From Planctomycetota bacterium (lineage in GTDB: Bacteria; Planctomycetota; UBA1135; GCA-002686595), in NCBI GenBank assembly GCA_028823185.1, contig JAPKBY010000002.1, positions 1 through 22,331 on the forward strand: a DNA stretch of 22,331 bases, in the 5' to 3' direction. Both the position numbers and the translations under genes were made by a program. The stretch's first letter is position 1. Each line of letters begins with the position of its first letter. This document shows positions 1-8,125 of this stretch, in pieces. The notes beneath the pieces were generated by a model. The model was not told the DNA's origin. It searched no databases and saw only the letters and a list, made by a program, of their open reading frames with translations.

Positions 1-771
1 AGTCAGGCGCGGATCTTGGAGGCGCTGCGACCAGGAGGGCGTGAGAGCGCTGCTTGGTTGGCTTGCCAGGCGCTGCTAGATCGAGGCGGCGTGATCGGCG
101 GCTCATCAGCTGGGGCTGCGATGATGAGTGACCCGATGATCAGGCGCGGTCGAAGCGAGAGCGCGATGAGCTTCGGCGCGAGCTCAGAGGGTGTCGAGAT
201 CGGGCAAGGGATGGGCTTCTTTCCATGGGGGCTCGTAGGACAGCACTTCCTCGAGCGTGGTCGCTTTGGGCGGATGATCGTCGCGCTCTCTGAGACTCAG
301 ACTCGCCTCGGATGGGGGATTGATGAGGACAGCGCGATCCTGGTGGACCGCGCGACGGGCTGGGTGGAGGTCATCGGTGCAAATGGTTTAGCGCTCTTCG
401 ACATGAGCGAGCTTCGAGTGAGCGATGGTCGATGGGATGGAGTCAGTCTGTCTCTCTTGGGTGATGGTGATCGTGTGAACGCAATGACCGCAGAGGTCGT
501 GCCGGCTCCGGGATCGAGCTCATTCACTCCAGCAGGGCTGCGCCAAGAAGAGCTCGTGATCGAGGAGCTCTTCAGCGCCAAGGCGCTGAAGGAGGCTGTG
601 CATCAGCTCGTTCGCACGAATCGAGACAGCGTGTTCTTAACAGAGGACGCGCGCTGTGCGCTCTTGCACAGAGGCGCCGATGCGAGGGCGTGGTGTCCAT
701 CAGAGGACACTGCCCCTGAGCTGATGAGCGCAGCAGGGCTGCGGCTCGATCTCTACCGGATGAGCTATTGA
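1..771 (+). CDS. Cyanophycinase-like serine peptidase (family S51), 3' part
   Basis: The reading frame is open from base 1, so the start lies outside the window; the last 256 residues are seen. Near the left end the stretch VIGGSSAGAAMMSDPMI is the nucleophile elbow of peptidase family S51, with serine in G-S-S-A-G-A. It is followed by GMGFFPWGLVGQHFLERGRFGR, matching the conserved QHF.ERGR.GR block of cyanophycinases, and by GWGIDEDSAILVD. The family includes cyanophycinase, which hydrolyses the Asp-Arg storage polymer cyanophycin to dipeptides, and dipeptidase E-like enzymes. The substrate here is not proven, and no cyanophycin synthetase is visible. The C-terminal ~90 residues after the catalytic core look unconserved. 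The gene converges on the dGTPase gene and overlaps it by 7 bases. Confidence 0.85.
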   Translation, partial: SQARILEALRPGGRESAAWLACQALLDRGGVIGGSSAGAAMMSDPMIRRGRSESAMSFGASSEGVEIGQGMGFFPWGLVGQHFLERGRFGRMIVALSETQTRLGWGIDEDSAILVDRATGWVEVIGANGLALFDMSELRVSDGRWDGVSLSLLGDGDRVNAMTAEVVPAPGSSSFTPAGLRQEELVIEELFSAKALKEAVHQLVRTNRDSVFLTEDARCALLHRGADARAWCPSEDTAPELMSAAGLRLDLYRMSY

Positions 772-1934
772 GTGAGCCGCGCGTGCTCTGACTCTGCGAA
801 GCGATCCGTCATGCCCGCGATGTAGTCGCAGGCCGCGCGCACAGTCCCGACCTCAGCAGCCCAATCTTGATACCAAGGGCGCATCTCCTTTGGGTCTTTT
901 GTGTAGACCTCAAAGAGGTCCCCTAGGAGTTTCTGTGCATAGATGGAGAATTCAGCGAGCTCTGGGTGCTGGTAGAAGCGCCTGTAAAGAAACGCGTGCA
1001 GTTCAGCGACCTTCACCCGCATCTCTCTTGAGTGTGTGATGAGCAGGCGCTCATGATCTCGCGCCTCTGCTGCGCTTGAGATCAGAGCGTCCTCGATCGA
1101 TGCGGCGCTCGCCTCGATCAGGTCTTGAATGCAGGCGCCGATGAGCTCGTTGGCGATGCGCTCGAACCTCAGGTTTTGGTCGCTATGGAGAGAGAGGAAG
1201 CCTGGGTGGCGATCTTCGACTCGCTCGCACGCTTCGCGCCACAGCTCGCACTCAGCGAAGAGCGTCTCTTCGCTGAACATGTCCGCGGTCAATCCATCGA
1301 TGAGGTCGTGCTTGTGATATGCGGTGGAGTCTGCGAGATCTGCGACCTGCGCCTCCAGGAGAGGGTGGCGCCGTCTCGGGAGGAACTCGTCCGGCCAGAC
1401 CTCATCAGCCTCGTGCTTGAGCAGCGACTCACGCACTTCACGCGTGAGGTTGAGCCCGTGGTACTCAGGGTTTCTTCGCTCTAAGAGGTCAACGACTCGT
1501 AGGACCTGATTGTTATGGCGGAAGCCGCCGTGCTCTGCCATGAGATCCTGCAGCGCAGACTCGCCCCGGTGGCCAAAGGGCGGGTGCCCGATGTCGTGCG
1601 CGAGGGCGACGACTTCGCAGAGGGCCTCGTTGAGACGTAGCGATCCGCCGACGGAGCGGGCGACTTGGCAGACCTCAAGGCTGTGGGAGAGGCGGGTGCG
1701 CTGATGGTCTCCTCTGTGATTGACGAAGACTTGTGTCTTGTACATCAGCCTGCGGAAGCCCGTGCAGTGTGTGAGTCTGTCGCGGTCACGCTCAAAGCAC
1801 GTGCGGAAGGCAGAGGGGTCCTCTTGGACGGCGCGCCCGACGGAGTCTTGGCTCCTCATCGCCCAAGGGGCGAGCTCGCGCGCTTCACGTTCTTCGCGCG
1901 CTGCGCGATCTAGGAGTCCTCTGTTCACAGTCAT
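765..1934 (-). CDS. dgt: dGTPase-type HD-domain deoxynucleotide triphosphohydrolase
   Basis: 389 residues. The family hydrolyses dGTP or other dNTPs to the nucleoside and inorganic triphosphate, acting on the cytoplasmic dNTP pool. The metal-binding HD signature is complete: RLSHSLEV (H84), LAHDIGHPPFGHRGE (H113, D114) and ADSTAYHKHD (D202 in the family's ADxxAY position). The Y-K-T-Q-V-F.N...DH..TR block typical of dGTPases is at residues 65-80, and HGLNLTREVRE is at about 159-168. The length fits the shorter Dgt-like (type 2) enzymes; E. coli Dgt is about 505 residues. The start is ATG at 1934. An 82-base gap separates it from the upstream DUF2891 gene on the same strand, so co-transcription is possible. 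Substrate preference cannot be read from the sequence. Confidence 0.92.
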   Translation of the reverse strand: MTVNRGLLDRAAREEREARELAPWAMRSQDSVGRAVQEDPSAFRTCFERDRDRLTHCTGFRRLMYKTQVFVNHRGDHQRTRLSHSLEVCQVARSVGGSLRLNEALCEVVALAHDIGHPPFGHRGESALQDLMAEHGGFRHNNQVLRVVDLLERRNPEYHGLNLTREVRESLLKHEADEVWPDEFLPRRRHPLLEAQVADLADSTAYHKHDLIDGLTADMFSEETLFAECELWREACERVEDRHPGFLSLHSDQNLRFERIANELIGACIQDLIEASAASIEDALISSAAEARDHERLLITHSREMRVKVAELHAFLYRRFYQHPELAEFSIYAQKLLGDLFEVYTKDPKEMRPWYQDWAAEVGTVRAACDYIAGMTDRFAESEHARLTQ

Positions 1935-2016
1935 GGGTAGATACAGAGCCTAGCTGTTCTTGCGGTCTCTTGGGGCGATGGATGTGAGAAGACGAGCTTT
2001 GATCTCTCCTCTGTCA

Positions 2017-3042
2017 TTAAGGGCGTCCGTCTGAGAGCCACAGCCCGATCCAGAGATATTGAGGCAGCCAGTGACTGCAGGCGTCGAAGTCTCCAGCCCA
2101 GAGATCCTCTCGAGCGATGAAGTGTGAGAGGTGTTGGTGATAGCGGCCGCGCGCGCTCTCGTCACCGAGACCTGCGTCGAAGGCGTCTGGCCAGGTCCGA
2201 CTGATCGCGACGCCGAGGGGGTGTACCGTCGCGACGATGACCTTTTCGGGGAGCGCTTGGGGAGCTCCAGGGTCATAGGGGCTGGGCAGCTTCTCGAGGC
2301 TGCGCTCTAACAGCGCGTTGATGGCCGGAAGCCAGAGGAAGTCATACTCGCTCCCCGTCTTGAGCATTCCGAGCTCTTCACTTCGTGGGCGGATCTTCTC
2401 TGTGTGTAGTGCTTGCAAGCGAAGGAGCGTCTCTTCTCGCTCTGGTCGCGACCACACCATCAAGAGGTAGGTGTTTAACCATGAACCATAGGAACCGATG
2501 AATCCGCGCTTGGAAGAGCTGGGGAATGGGCGCTCTTCTAGCCAGCTTAGGAGTCGTTCTTCGATCAGCGTTCGCCAATGGCTCAGCTCGTCAGGAGCAT
2601 TCGGGCGCTCCATGAGTTCGACGAGCATCATCAGGAACCACGCCTCGTCGTAAGGGAAGGTCGCAGAGCGCTTGAGATCTCTTCGCTCGATGAGCCCGAC
2701 CTCTCTCCTGAGGCTCTCGATGTTGAGCCGACCCATGAGCCAGCTCTCGAGCTCCTCATCTGCGCTAGCGCGGGCAGCGCTGAGCAGGCACCAGTGCGCG
2801 ATCACGCACGAGTGCCAGTCATAAGATCCGCTGAAGAGGCTCCCGCCCTCCTCGTCTTGAAAGAGGCCGTGATTCGGAGCCTCTACTTTGATCCCTGCGC
2901 GCATGAGGAGCAGCAGCTCTTTGCGAAGCTCTTTTGAGTCTGGGTTCACATCCATCATTGGTGAGCTCTTCGCGGCTTGGTCTTGGCTGATCTCTACGCT
3001 CGGGCTGAGCGCTATCGCGAGGGAGAGAAGGAGAGGAAGCAT
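2017..3042 (-). CDS. Exported DUF2891 family protein
   Basis: 341 residues from the ATG at 3042. The frame stays open to an ATG at 3153, but those 37 extra residues look non-coding, whereas MLPLLLSLAIALSPS at the chosen start reads as a signal peptide; there is no obvious Shine-Dalgarno at either. The body matches the DUF2891 pattern: SGSYDWHSCVIAHW at 71-84, the conserved GSYGSWLNTYL block mid-protein, and a C-terminal F.ACSHWLPQYLWIGLWLS. Family members are about 320-380 residues and have no established biochemical function to my knowledge. The aromatic- and His-rich conserved blocks suggest an alpha-toroid-like enzyme fold, but that is inference. It probably acts in the periplasm. It is divergently arranged with the genes starting near 3178. 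Confidence 0.8.
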   Translation of the reverse strand: MLPLLLSLAIALSPSVEISQDQAAKSSPMMDVNPDSKELRKELLLLMRAGIKVEAPNHGLFQDEEGGSLFSGSYDWHSCVIAHWCLLSAARASADEELESWLMGRLNIESLRREVGLIERRDLKRSATFPYDEAWFLMMLVELMERPNAPDELSHWRTLIEERLLSWLEERPFPSSSKRGFIGSYGSWLNTYLLMVWSRPEREETLLRLQALHTEKIRPRSEELGMLKTGSEYDFLWLPAINALLERSLEKLPSPYDPGAPQALPEKVIVATVHPLGVAISRTWPDAFDAGLGDESARGRYHQHLSHFIAREDLWAGDFDACSHWLPQYLWIGLWLSDGRP

Positions 3043-3177
3043 CTTGGGTGTCGAGGTGAAAGCACAGATGGAATTGATCTTCTGTGGGGTGCAGTATGGG
3101 GGCAGAGAGACGCAACGGGTAGCGCTTCGAGGTGAAGCTGAACTCGCAATCACACAAGCAAGACCATGGAGAGATCG

Positions 3178-3351
3178 ATGGAACAGCAGAGCTCAGAGTT
3201 GGCAGGGCTCCCGCACCGGGAGTTTTTGGAGACGGCCGCTGCGGTCCTCGGTGAGGTAGGTCTCGCAAGCTGCGCATCAACACAGAGCGCAGAAGCCGCG
3301 CTCATGGCGCAGGCATGGATCAGCTTCGTGAACTCTAAAGGGCGTGCCTAG
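3178..3351 (+). CDS. Small hypothetical protein
   Basis: 57 residues, no recognised domain. A GGAGAG (3168-3173) sits just before the ATG at 3178; an in-frame ATG at 3166 is the alternative start. The product is alanine-rich, without a membrane segment, and carries two cysteines. The stop is only 9 bases before the start of the DUF805/SRPBCC gene, which is the main argument that it is real and perhaps co-transcribed or a leader peptide. Without homologues it may be a chance frame. Confidence 0.35.
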   Translation: MEQQSSELAGLPHREFLETAAAVLGEVGLASCASTQSAEAALMAQAWISFVNSKGRA

Positions 3352-3360
3352 CGAGGCCGA

Positions 3361-4713
3361 ATGACGAGCATGACTTCATTGACTGACCTCTTTAGCCTGA
3401 ACGGTCGAGTGACTCGTGCGAGATATCTCGCGACTGGGGTTGGGCTCATGCTCTTAAAGTTTCTCGGTGATGCTGCGGGCTTCTGGCTCTTGGCACACGA
3501 GCGGCTCGTGCTCCTGGACTATCTGAATCCATTCAGCCGTTGGGAGGGTTGGGACCCTGACGACGCTCCGACGCTGCTCTACGCGCTCGTGATCGCTTGG
3601 GCTTTGCCCTTTATGTGGATAGGCGTCTGCATGAGCGCCCGCCGCGCGAGCGACGCGGGACTCTCTCTCTGGTGGGCGCTCGTCTTCATGGTTCCCGTCT
3701 TTAACTTCTTGATGATCGCGATCTTGGCCTGCCTCCCGAGCAGAACCAGGGATCCGGAGCTCGCTCAGACGGAGACTTACACCTTCCGGACCGCCACAGT
3801 CGGCATCGCAGTCACGGCCCTGCTCTTGTTCGCTGGCGTAGCGCTGCTCGCTCAAGGGGTGGAGTCCTATGGCTACGCGCTCTTCTTCACCACGCCATTT
3901 CTATTAGGAGCCGTCATCGGCTTCTTGCTGCGAGCGCCCAAGGATCATGGCTTCCTCGTGACCGTCGGTGTCGTAAGCGTGACGCTGCTTGTGGGTTGCT
4001 TCGCGCTGCTCTTCTTCGCCCTGGAGGGGATCATCTGCATCATGATGTCGATCCCGATCGCGCTACCTGCTGCTCTCTTAGGTGCGCTCTTCGGGCGCGC
4101 GCTGGGTTCACGCTCGGGTGCAGGGATCAAGCCAGATGCGACCCTAGGAGCCATCGTCTTGCTCCTCCCTCTGGGCGCTGGGATCGAGAAGCAGGTGAGC
4201 GTGCCTAGAGCGCGCGAGGTCGTGAGCGTGATCGAGGTCGACGCGACTCCTGAGGAGGTCTGGGAGAACGTCGTCTCTTTCAGTGAGCTCCCAGAGCCAG
4301 ATCATTGGCTCTTTGAGACTGGGATCGCTTACCCGCTGCGCGCGCGCATCGAGGGTGAAGGGGTCGGAGCCATTCGCTACTGCGAATTTTCTACCGGCGC
4401 CTTTGTTGAGCCCATCACGCGCTGGGAGAAACCTACTCGGCTCTCATTCGATGTGAAGGAGCAGCCGGTCCCGATGGAGGAGTGGAGCTTCTATGCTGAT
4501 GTCCACCCGCCACATCTTGAGCAGTCCTTCCGAAGCGTGCGTGGCGAGTTCCGGCTCATCCCGCTGCCTGATGGGCGCACCCGGCTGGAAGGCAGCACTT
4601 GGTATGTGCTCGATATGGGTCCTGCGCCTTATTGGAAGCTTTGGAGCGATGAGATCGTGCATCGCATTCACGTGCGAGTGCTCGAACACATCAAGCAGCT
4701 GTCGGAGAACTGA
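3361..4713 (+). CDS. DUF805 membrane protein fused to a C-terminal SRPBCC domain
   Basis: 450 residues. The N-terminal part (about 8-130) reads as DUF805: LFSLNGRVTRARYL, then RRASDAGLSLWWAL and a PVFNFLMIAILACLPS helix, the usual G-R-x-x-R and R.hDxGxSxWW signature of this small inner-membrane family. Further hydrophobic segments follow at roughly 145-165, 170-190, 198-220, 222-248 and 258-275. The last ~165 residues (from about 286, VVSVIEVDATPEEVWENVVSFSEL) look like a START/polyketide-cyclase-like (SRPBCC) ligand-binding domain, with the typical strand, V-W start and closing amphipathic helix (SDEIVHRIHVRVLEHIK). The fusion suggests a membrane-anchored hydrophobic-ligand sensor or transfer protein, but function is unknown. 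The start is ATG at 3361 with a weak GAGG upstream; a second in-frame ATG is at residue 4. Confidence 0.75.
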   Translation: MTSMTSLTDLFSLNGRVTRARYLATGVGLMLLKFLGDAAGFWLLAHERLVLLDYLNPFSRWEGWDPDDAPTLLYALVIAWALPFMWIGVCMSARRASDAGLSLWWALVFMVPVFNFLMIAILACLPSRTRDPELAQTETYTFRTATVGIAVTALLLFAGVALLAQGVESYGYALFFTTPFLLGAVIGFLLRAPKDHGFLVTVGVVSVTLLVGCFALLFFALEGIICIMMSIPIALPAALLGALFGRALGSRSGAGIKPDATLGAIVLLLPLGAGIEKQVSVPRAREVVSVIEVDATPEEVWENVVSFSELPEPDHWLFETGIAYPLRARIEGEGVGAIRYCEFSTGAFVEPITRWEKPTRLSFDVKEQPVPMEEWSFYADVHPPHLEQSFRSVRGEFRLIPLPDGRTRLEGSTWYVLDMGPAPYWKLWSDEIVHRIHVRVLEHIKQLSEN

Positions 4714-4757
4714 ACGCGCTAAAGCGGAGCTCTGATGGATTAGCCCACATTGTAGAA

Positions 4758-6938
4758 GTGGCTGTCCTCTCTCCCTTATTCTCTTTGATGATGCAGAAGA
4801 CCCAAGAGGCCGGCGCCCGCTACCACGACCTAGATGCGCTGCGCGCGGTCGCGATGATCTTAGGGATCGCGCTGCATGGCGCGCTCTCCTTCGTGCCCTT
4901 CCCCTGGAGTGTTCAGGACAGCGAGCAGCACGAGCTCTTCGGCACCTTCTTCTTCGCGATCCACGGCTTCCGAATGCCGGTCTTCTTTGTGATGAGCGGC
5001 TTCTTCACTGCGATGCTTTGGCGCAGGCGCGGGCTAGGCTCGATCTTGAAGCAGCGCTTCCTGCGCGTCTTCTTACCCTGCATGTTGGGTCTCTACACGA
5101 TCTGTCCGCTGCAGGACTGGGTCGGCGGCTTCGTCTACACCGAGACCTCGCCTGAGTGGCCGTTCGAGGTGGAAGAGGAGAGCTCTGACCTCGCCGCCGC
5201 TGAGGTAGAGCGCGCAGAGAGCCTCCCGCTCGCTGCCAAGCTGGGGCAAGGGGCCGTGGTCGAGGAGCTGCTCGCTGATGGGGAAGACGTGAACACACGC
5301 GACGGTTGGGGCGCGACGGCGCTGCACTGGGCGGTCGTGACGGGGGAAGATGGCATCGCCCGTGTGCTCATCGAGGAGGGCGCCGACGTGAACGCGAAGA
5401 CGCAGGACGGCTCGTGCCCGCTGCACTGGGCGGCCTTTCTAGGTGAGCCTGAAGTCGTGGAGCTCTTGCTTGAGGCGGGGGCAGCCCCTGGCGTTCGGAA
5501 TCAGAAGCGCGAGACCCCGCTCGACACGATCCGCGCGCCATGGTCGAAAGAGATGGCGGGGGTGGTCGATTGGATCGCAGGCATCATGGAGATCGAGGTC
5601 GATGTCGATCGCGTCAAAGAGGACCGCGCGGCGATCTTCGCGCTGCTCGAGGCTACCGACTTAAAGTTCGATCTCCCGAACGCTGCTAAGCGCGGTGACC
5701 TTGACGCCGTGCGAGCGCTCCTCGAAGAAGGCGCGGACACAGAGGAGCGGATGGGGGACAAGAGCTCCGCGCTGCACTGGGCTGCTGTCCATGGTCACTA
5801 CGAGATCGTGGAGGCCTTGCTTGAGGCGGGCGCGGACCGGAACGTCAGACACGAAGATGGAGCCACCCCGCTGCACTGGGCCGCGTTCCTAGGCGAGTTA
5901 GAGATGGTCGAGCTCCTCCTCTCCGAGGGAGGAGATCCGAATATCGCGAACTACAGCGGCATGACTCCGCTCGCAACGATCAGCGACTCTTGGGAGGAGC
6001 TCGAAGAGATAACCATGTATTTCGCCGGGATCATGCAGCTCGAGGTGGAGCTCGATGAGCTCAAGGAGGACCGCCCCGCGATCATCGCGGCATTGAAAGA
6101 GGGGGGCGCAGAGGGCGGCGCTAACCAAGAATTTGACCGCTGGATCTCGAGCCTGTTCACCGTGAACATCTTTCACCACCTGTGGTTCCTTTGGTTCCTG
6201 TGCTTCTTCGTGGTGGCCTTCGCTGGGTATGCGCTCTTCGCGAACGTCGTCGGCTTGAAGCGCCTACCGCGGGTGCTCATCAATTCACCGCTGCGTTACC
6301 TCTGGCTCTTGCCCCTGACGCTCATCCCGCAACTCATGATGCGCGGCGGCCAGGTCGGAGGCTTCGGCCCGGACACGGCGACGGGCTGGCTTCCGTTCCC
6401 GCACCTGCTCCTCTACTACGGGGTCTTTTTCTTCTTCGGTGTCCTCTACTTCGACACCAAGGAGGAGGATGACCGGGTCGGGAGCTGGTGGTGGCTCACC
6501 TTGCCTATCGCCCTCTTCGTGGTTTTCCCGATCGGTACAGGGTTCTCTCTCGGTGACACTTGGTCGCAGGAGGAGGGCTTCCTTAAGGACTCACGGCACC
6601 TCATCGCCTGCTGCTTCGAGGTGATCTTTGTCTGGTTGATGATCTTCGGATCGATGGGTTTCTTCCGGAGGTTCTTCAGTCGTGAGAGCCGCATGATGCG
6701 CTACATCTCCGACTCCTCCTATTGGCTCTACTTGCTACACCTTCCGCTCATCGTGTTGGGACAATGGTTCGTGAGGGATTGGCCCATCTCGCCCTTCCTC
6801 AAGTTCCCGCTGGTGTGCGGTGTTGTTACGGCGCTGCTCCTCGTGAGCTATCAGCTCTTCGTGCGTTACACGCCGATCGGTACTTTTCTGAACGGGCGCC
6901 GCAAGCGGCCCGCTCAGGCGTCTGTCGCAGCGGACTGA
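4758..6938 (+). CDS. Membrane acyltransferase (acyltransferase_3/OpgC-like) with inserted ankyrin repeats
   Basis: 726 residues from a GTG at 4758; ATGs at 4788 and 4791 are alternative starts and none has a good ribosome site. Residues 21-125 form the first half of an acyltransferase family 3 domain: RYHDLDALRAVAMILGIALH with the expected histidine (H40), then FFFAIHGFRMPVFFVMSGFF and the next membrane helix. Residues about 156-455 are not membrane protein but ankyrin repeats (ALHWAVVTGEDGIARVLIEEGADVN, TPLHWAAFLGELEMVELLL and others). From about 460 the acyltransferase resumes with HHLWFLWFLCFF and several helices, ending LFVRYTPIGTFLNGRRKRP. OpgC/MdoC-like members O-acylate periplasmic glucans or other glycans; the substrate here is unknown. 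The last 25 bases overlap the end of argH on the other strand. Confidence 0.88.
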   Translation: MAVLSPLFSLMMQKTQEAGARYHDLDALRAVAMILGIALHGALSFVPFPWSVQDSEQHELFGTFFFAIHGFRMPVFFVMSGFFTAMLWRRRGLGSILKQRFLRVFLPCMLGLYTICPLQDWVGGFVYTETSPEWPFEVEEESSDLAAAEVERAESLPLAAKLGQGAVVEELLADGEDVNTRDGWGATALHWAVVTGEDGIARVLIEEGADVNAKTQDGSCPLHWAAFLGEPEVVELLLEAGAAPGVRNQKRETPLDTIRAPWSKEMAGVVDWIAGIMEIEVDVDRVKEDRAAIFALLEATDLKFDLPNAAKRGDLDAVRALLEEGADTEERMGDKSSALHWAAVHGHYEIVEALLEAGADRNVRHEDGATPLHWAAFLGELEMVELLLSEGGDPNIANYSGMTPLATISDSWEELEEITMYFAGIMQLEVELDELKEDRPAIIAALKEGGAEGGANQEFDRWISSLFTVNIFHHLWFLWFLCFFVVAFAGYALFANVVGLKRLPRVLINSPLRYLWLLPLTLIPQLMMRGGQVGGFGPDTATGWLPFPHLLLYYGVFFFFGVLYFDTKEEDDRVGSWWWLTLPIALFVVFPIGTGFSLGDTWSQEEGFLKDSRHLIACCFEVIFVWLMIFGSMGFFRRFFSRESRMMRYISDSSYWLYLLHLPLIVLGQWFVRDWPISPFLKFPLVCGVVTALLLVSYQLFVRYTPIGTFLNGRRKRPAQASVAAD
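5223..6122 (+). repeat. In-frame tandem duplication of a 150-residue ankyrin block
   Basis: Within the acyltransferase, residues 156-305 and 306-455 align as two diverged copies. Each begins LPLAAKLGQ / LPNAAKRGD, carries about three ankyrin repeats with matching LHWA and AAFLGE motifs, and ends with the same non-ankyrin tail: IAGIMEIEVDVDRVKEDRA in copy one, FAGIMQLEVELDELKEDRP in copy two. The period is 450 bases. The copies differ at many residues, so the duplication is old, not an assembly artefact. Confidence 0.85.
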
Positions 6939-8125
6939 CTGACTGAGCGGTAGGCGTCGCGGAAGGCCTCTCCCTTGGCCGCGCGCTCGAGCGCCTCAGC
7001 CGTAGCCTGCAAGGCAGGATCGCTCACGGCCTCTTCGAGAGCGGCCTCATCAAAGGAGAGGGCATCGAGGAAGCGGGCGAGGAGGGGGAGGAGTTCTGCC
7101 GCCGTGTCGTGGGCGCGGAAGAGCGGCGGCTTCACGAGCTGGAAGTCGCGGTGGTAGCCGCTCGGGAGGTCCCGCAGCGCGTCCATGAGGGCGGCGCGGT
7201 CTGCGATCATTCCACGGGCGCGACCGCGCATGAGCTCGATGAGGTCGGGGTTGCGCTTCTGGGGCATGAGCGAGCTCCCCGTCGTGAAGGCGACGGGCAG
7301 CTTCAAGAAGCCGAACTCACTCGTGGAGAAGAGCCAGAGGTCAGCGCATAGCTTCCCGAGGTCGAGGGCGACGGCCTCGAGCGCGGTGAGGTAGGCGAGC
7401 TCGGCGCGGCCACGGCTGTGCTGGGTGAGAGTGACGGGCTCTTCCGGCGCGTCGAAGCCGAGGCGCTCTGCGACGAAGGCGCGCTCAAGCGGGAGCGGGA
7501 TGCCGTAGCCCGAGCCTGAGCCCAAGGGGCACTTTGAGATGCGCGCCTCGCAGGCCGAGAGCTCGGCTGTGTCCGCGGCGAAAGCGGCGGCGTGCGCGCC
7601 CGCCCAGTCCGAGACCGTGGAGGGCATCGCCCGCTGGAGGTGTGTGTAGCCTGGGAGCGGCAGCGCACCCGCGCGCTCGGCGAGGGCTGTGAAGGCAGCC
7701 GCGAGCCCGTCTAGGTGGGCGCGTGTCTCTGCGACGGCGTCCCTTAACCAGAGCCGCATGTCGACCGCGACTTGGTCGTTCCGTGAGCGGCCAGTGTGGA
7801 GTCGCTTGCCGTCCTCGCCGATGGCCTCGATCAAGCGACGCTCCACGGCGGAGTGGACGTCTTCGTCCTCCGGTCCGACGGTCCATTCGCCAGCACTCCA
7901 GGAGGCGAGGAGCCCCTCGAGCCCACCGCTGATGTTCGTGTGCGCGGCCTCGTCGATGAGGCCTGCCTCGAGCAGTCCCGCCGCGTGCGCGAGGGAGCCC
8001 GTGATGTCGTAGGCGACGAGGCGCTGGTCCATGCGCCAGTCCTCACCGATGGTGAAGGCGAGCATGCCCTCATCGATCGGCTCGCCGCGGTCCCAGACGG
8101 GGGGGTGGAAGTTGCGCTCAGTCAT
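6914..8125 (-). CDS. argH: Argininosuccinate lyase
   Basis: 403 residues; splits argininosuccinate into arginine and fumarate, the final step of the pathway. The fumarase/aspartase superfamily signature TGSSLMPQKRNPD is at 282-294, HTGRSRNDQV at 110-119 and YTHLQ with the catalytic-base histidine (H162). The N-terminus (FTIGEDWRMDQRLVAYDITGSLAHA) fits ArgH. It is shorter than the usual ~455-470 residues, the difference lying at the C-terminus. The start ATG overlaps the argE-like stop by 4 bases (ATGA) and has GGAG about 10 bases upstream. It is the last gene of the cluster, and its 3' end overlaps the acyltransferase gene tail to tail. Confidence 0.95.
   Translation of the reverse strand: MTERNFHPPVWDRGEPIDEGMLAFTIGEDWRMDQRLVAYDITGSLAHAAGLLEAGLIDEAAHTNISGGLEGLLASWSAGEWTVGPEDEDVHSAVERRLIEAIGEDGKRLHTGRSRNDQVAVDMRLWLRDAVAETRAHLDGLAAAFTALAERAGALPLPGYTHLQRAMPSTVSDWAGAHAAAFAADTAELSACEARISKCPLGSGSGYGIPLPLERAFVAERLGFDAPEEPVTLTQHSRGRAELAYLTALEAVALDLGKLCADLWLFSTSEFGFLKLPVAFTTGSSLMPQKRNPDLIELMRGRARGMIADRAALMDALRDLPSGYHRDFQLVKPPLFRAHDTAAELLPLLARFLDALSFDEAALEEAVSDPALQATAEALERAAKGEAFRDAYRSVSQSAATDA

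Noticed and set aside
3043..3283. Upstream extension of the DUF2891 gene and an overlapping 154-codon minus-strand frame
   Set aside because: These frames lack a signal peptide or domain and are rich in Arg, Ser and Pro, as in shadows; the ATG at 3042 gives a proper signal sequence.
5005..5426. Minus-strand frames opposite the ankyrin region
   Set aside because: Arginine-rich shadows of a repeat-coding region; the plus-strand frame encodes clear ankyrin and acyltransferase motifs.
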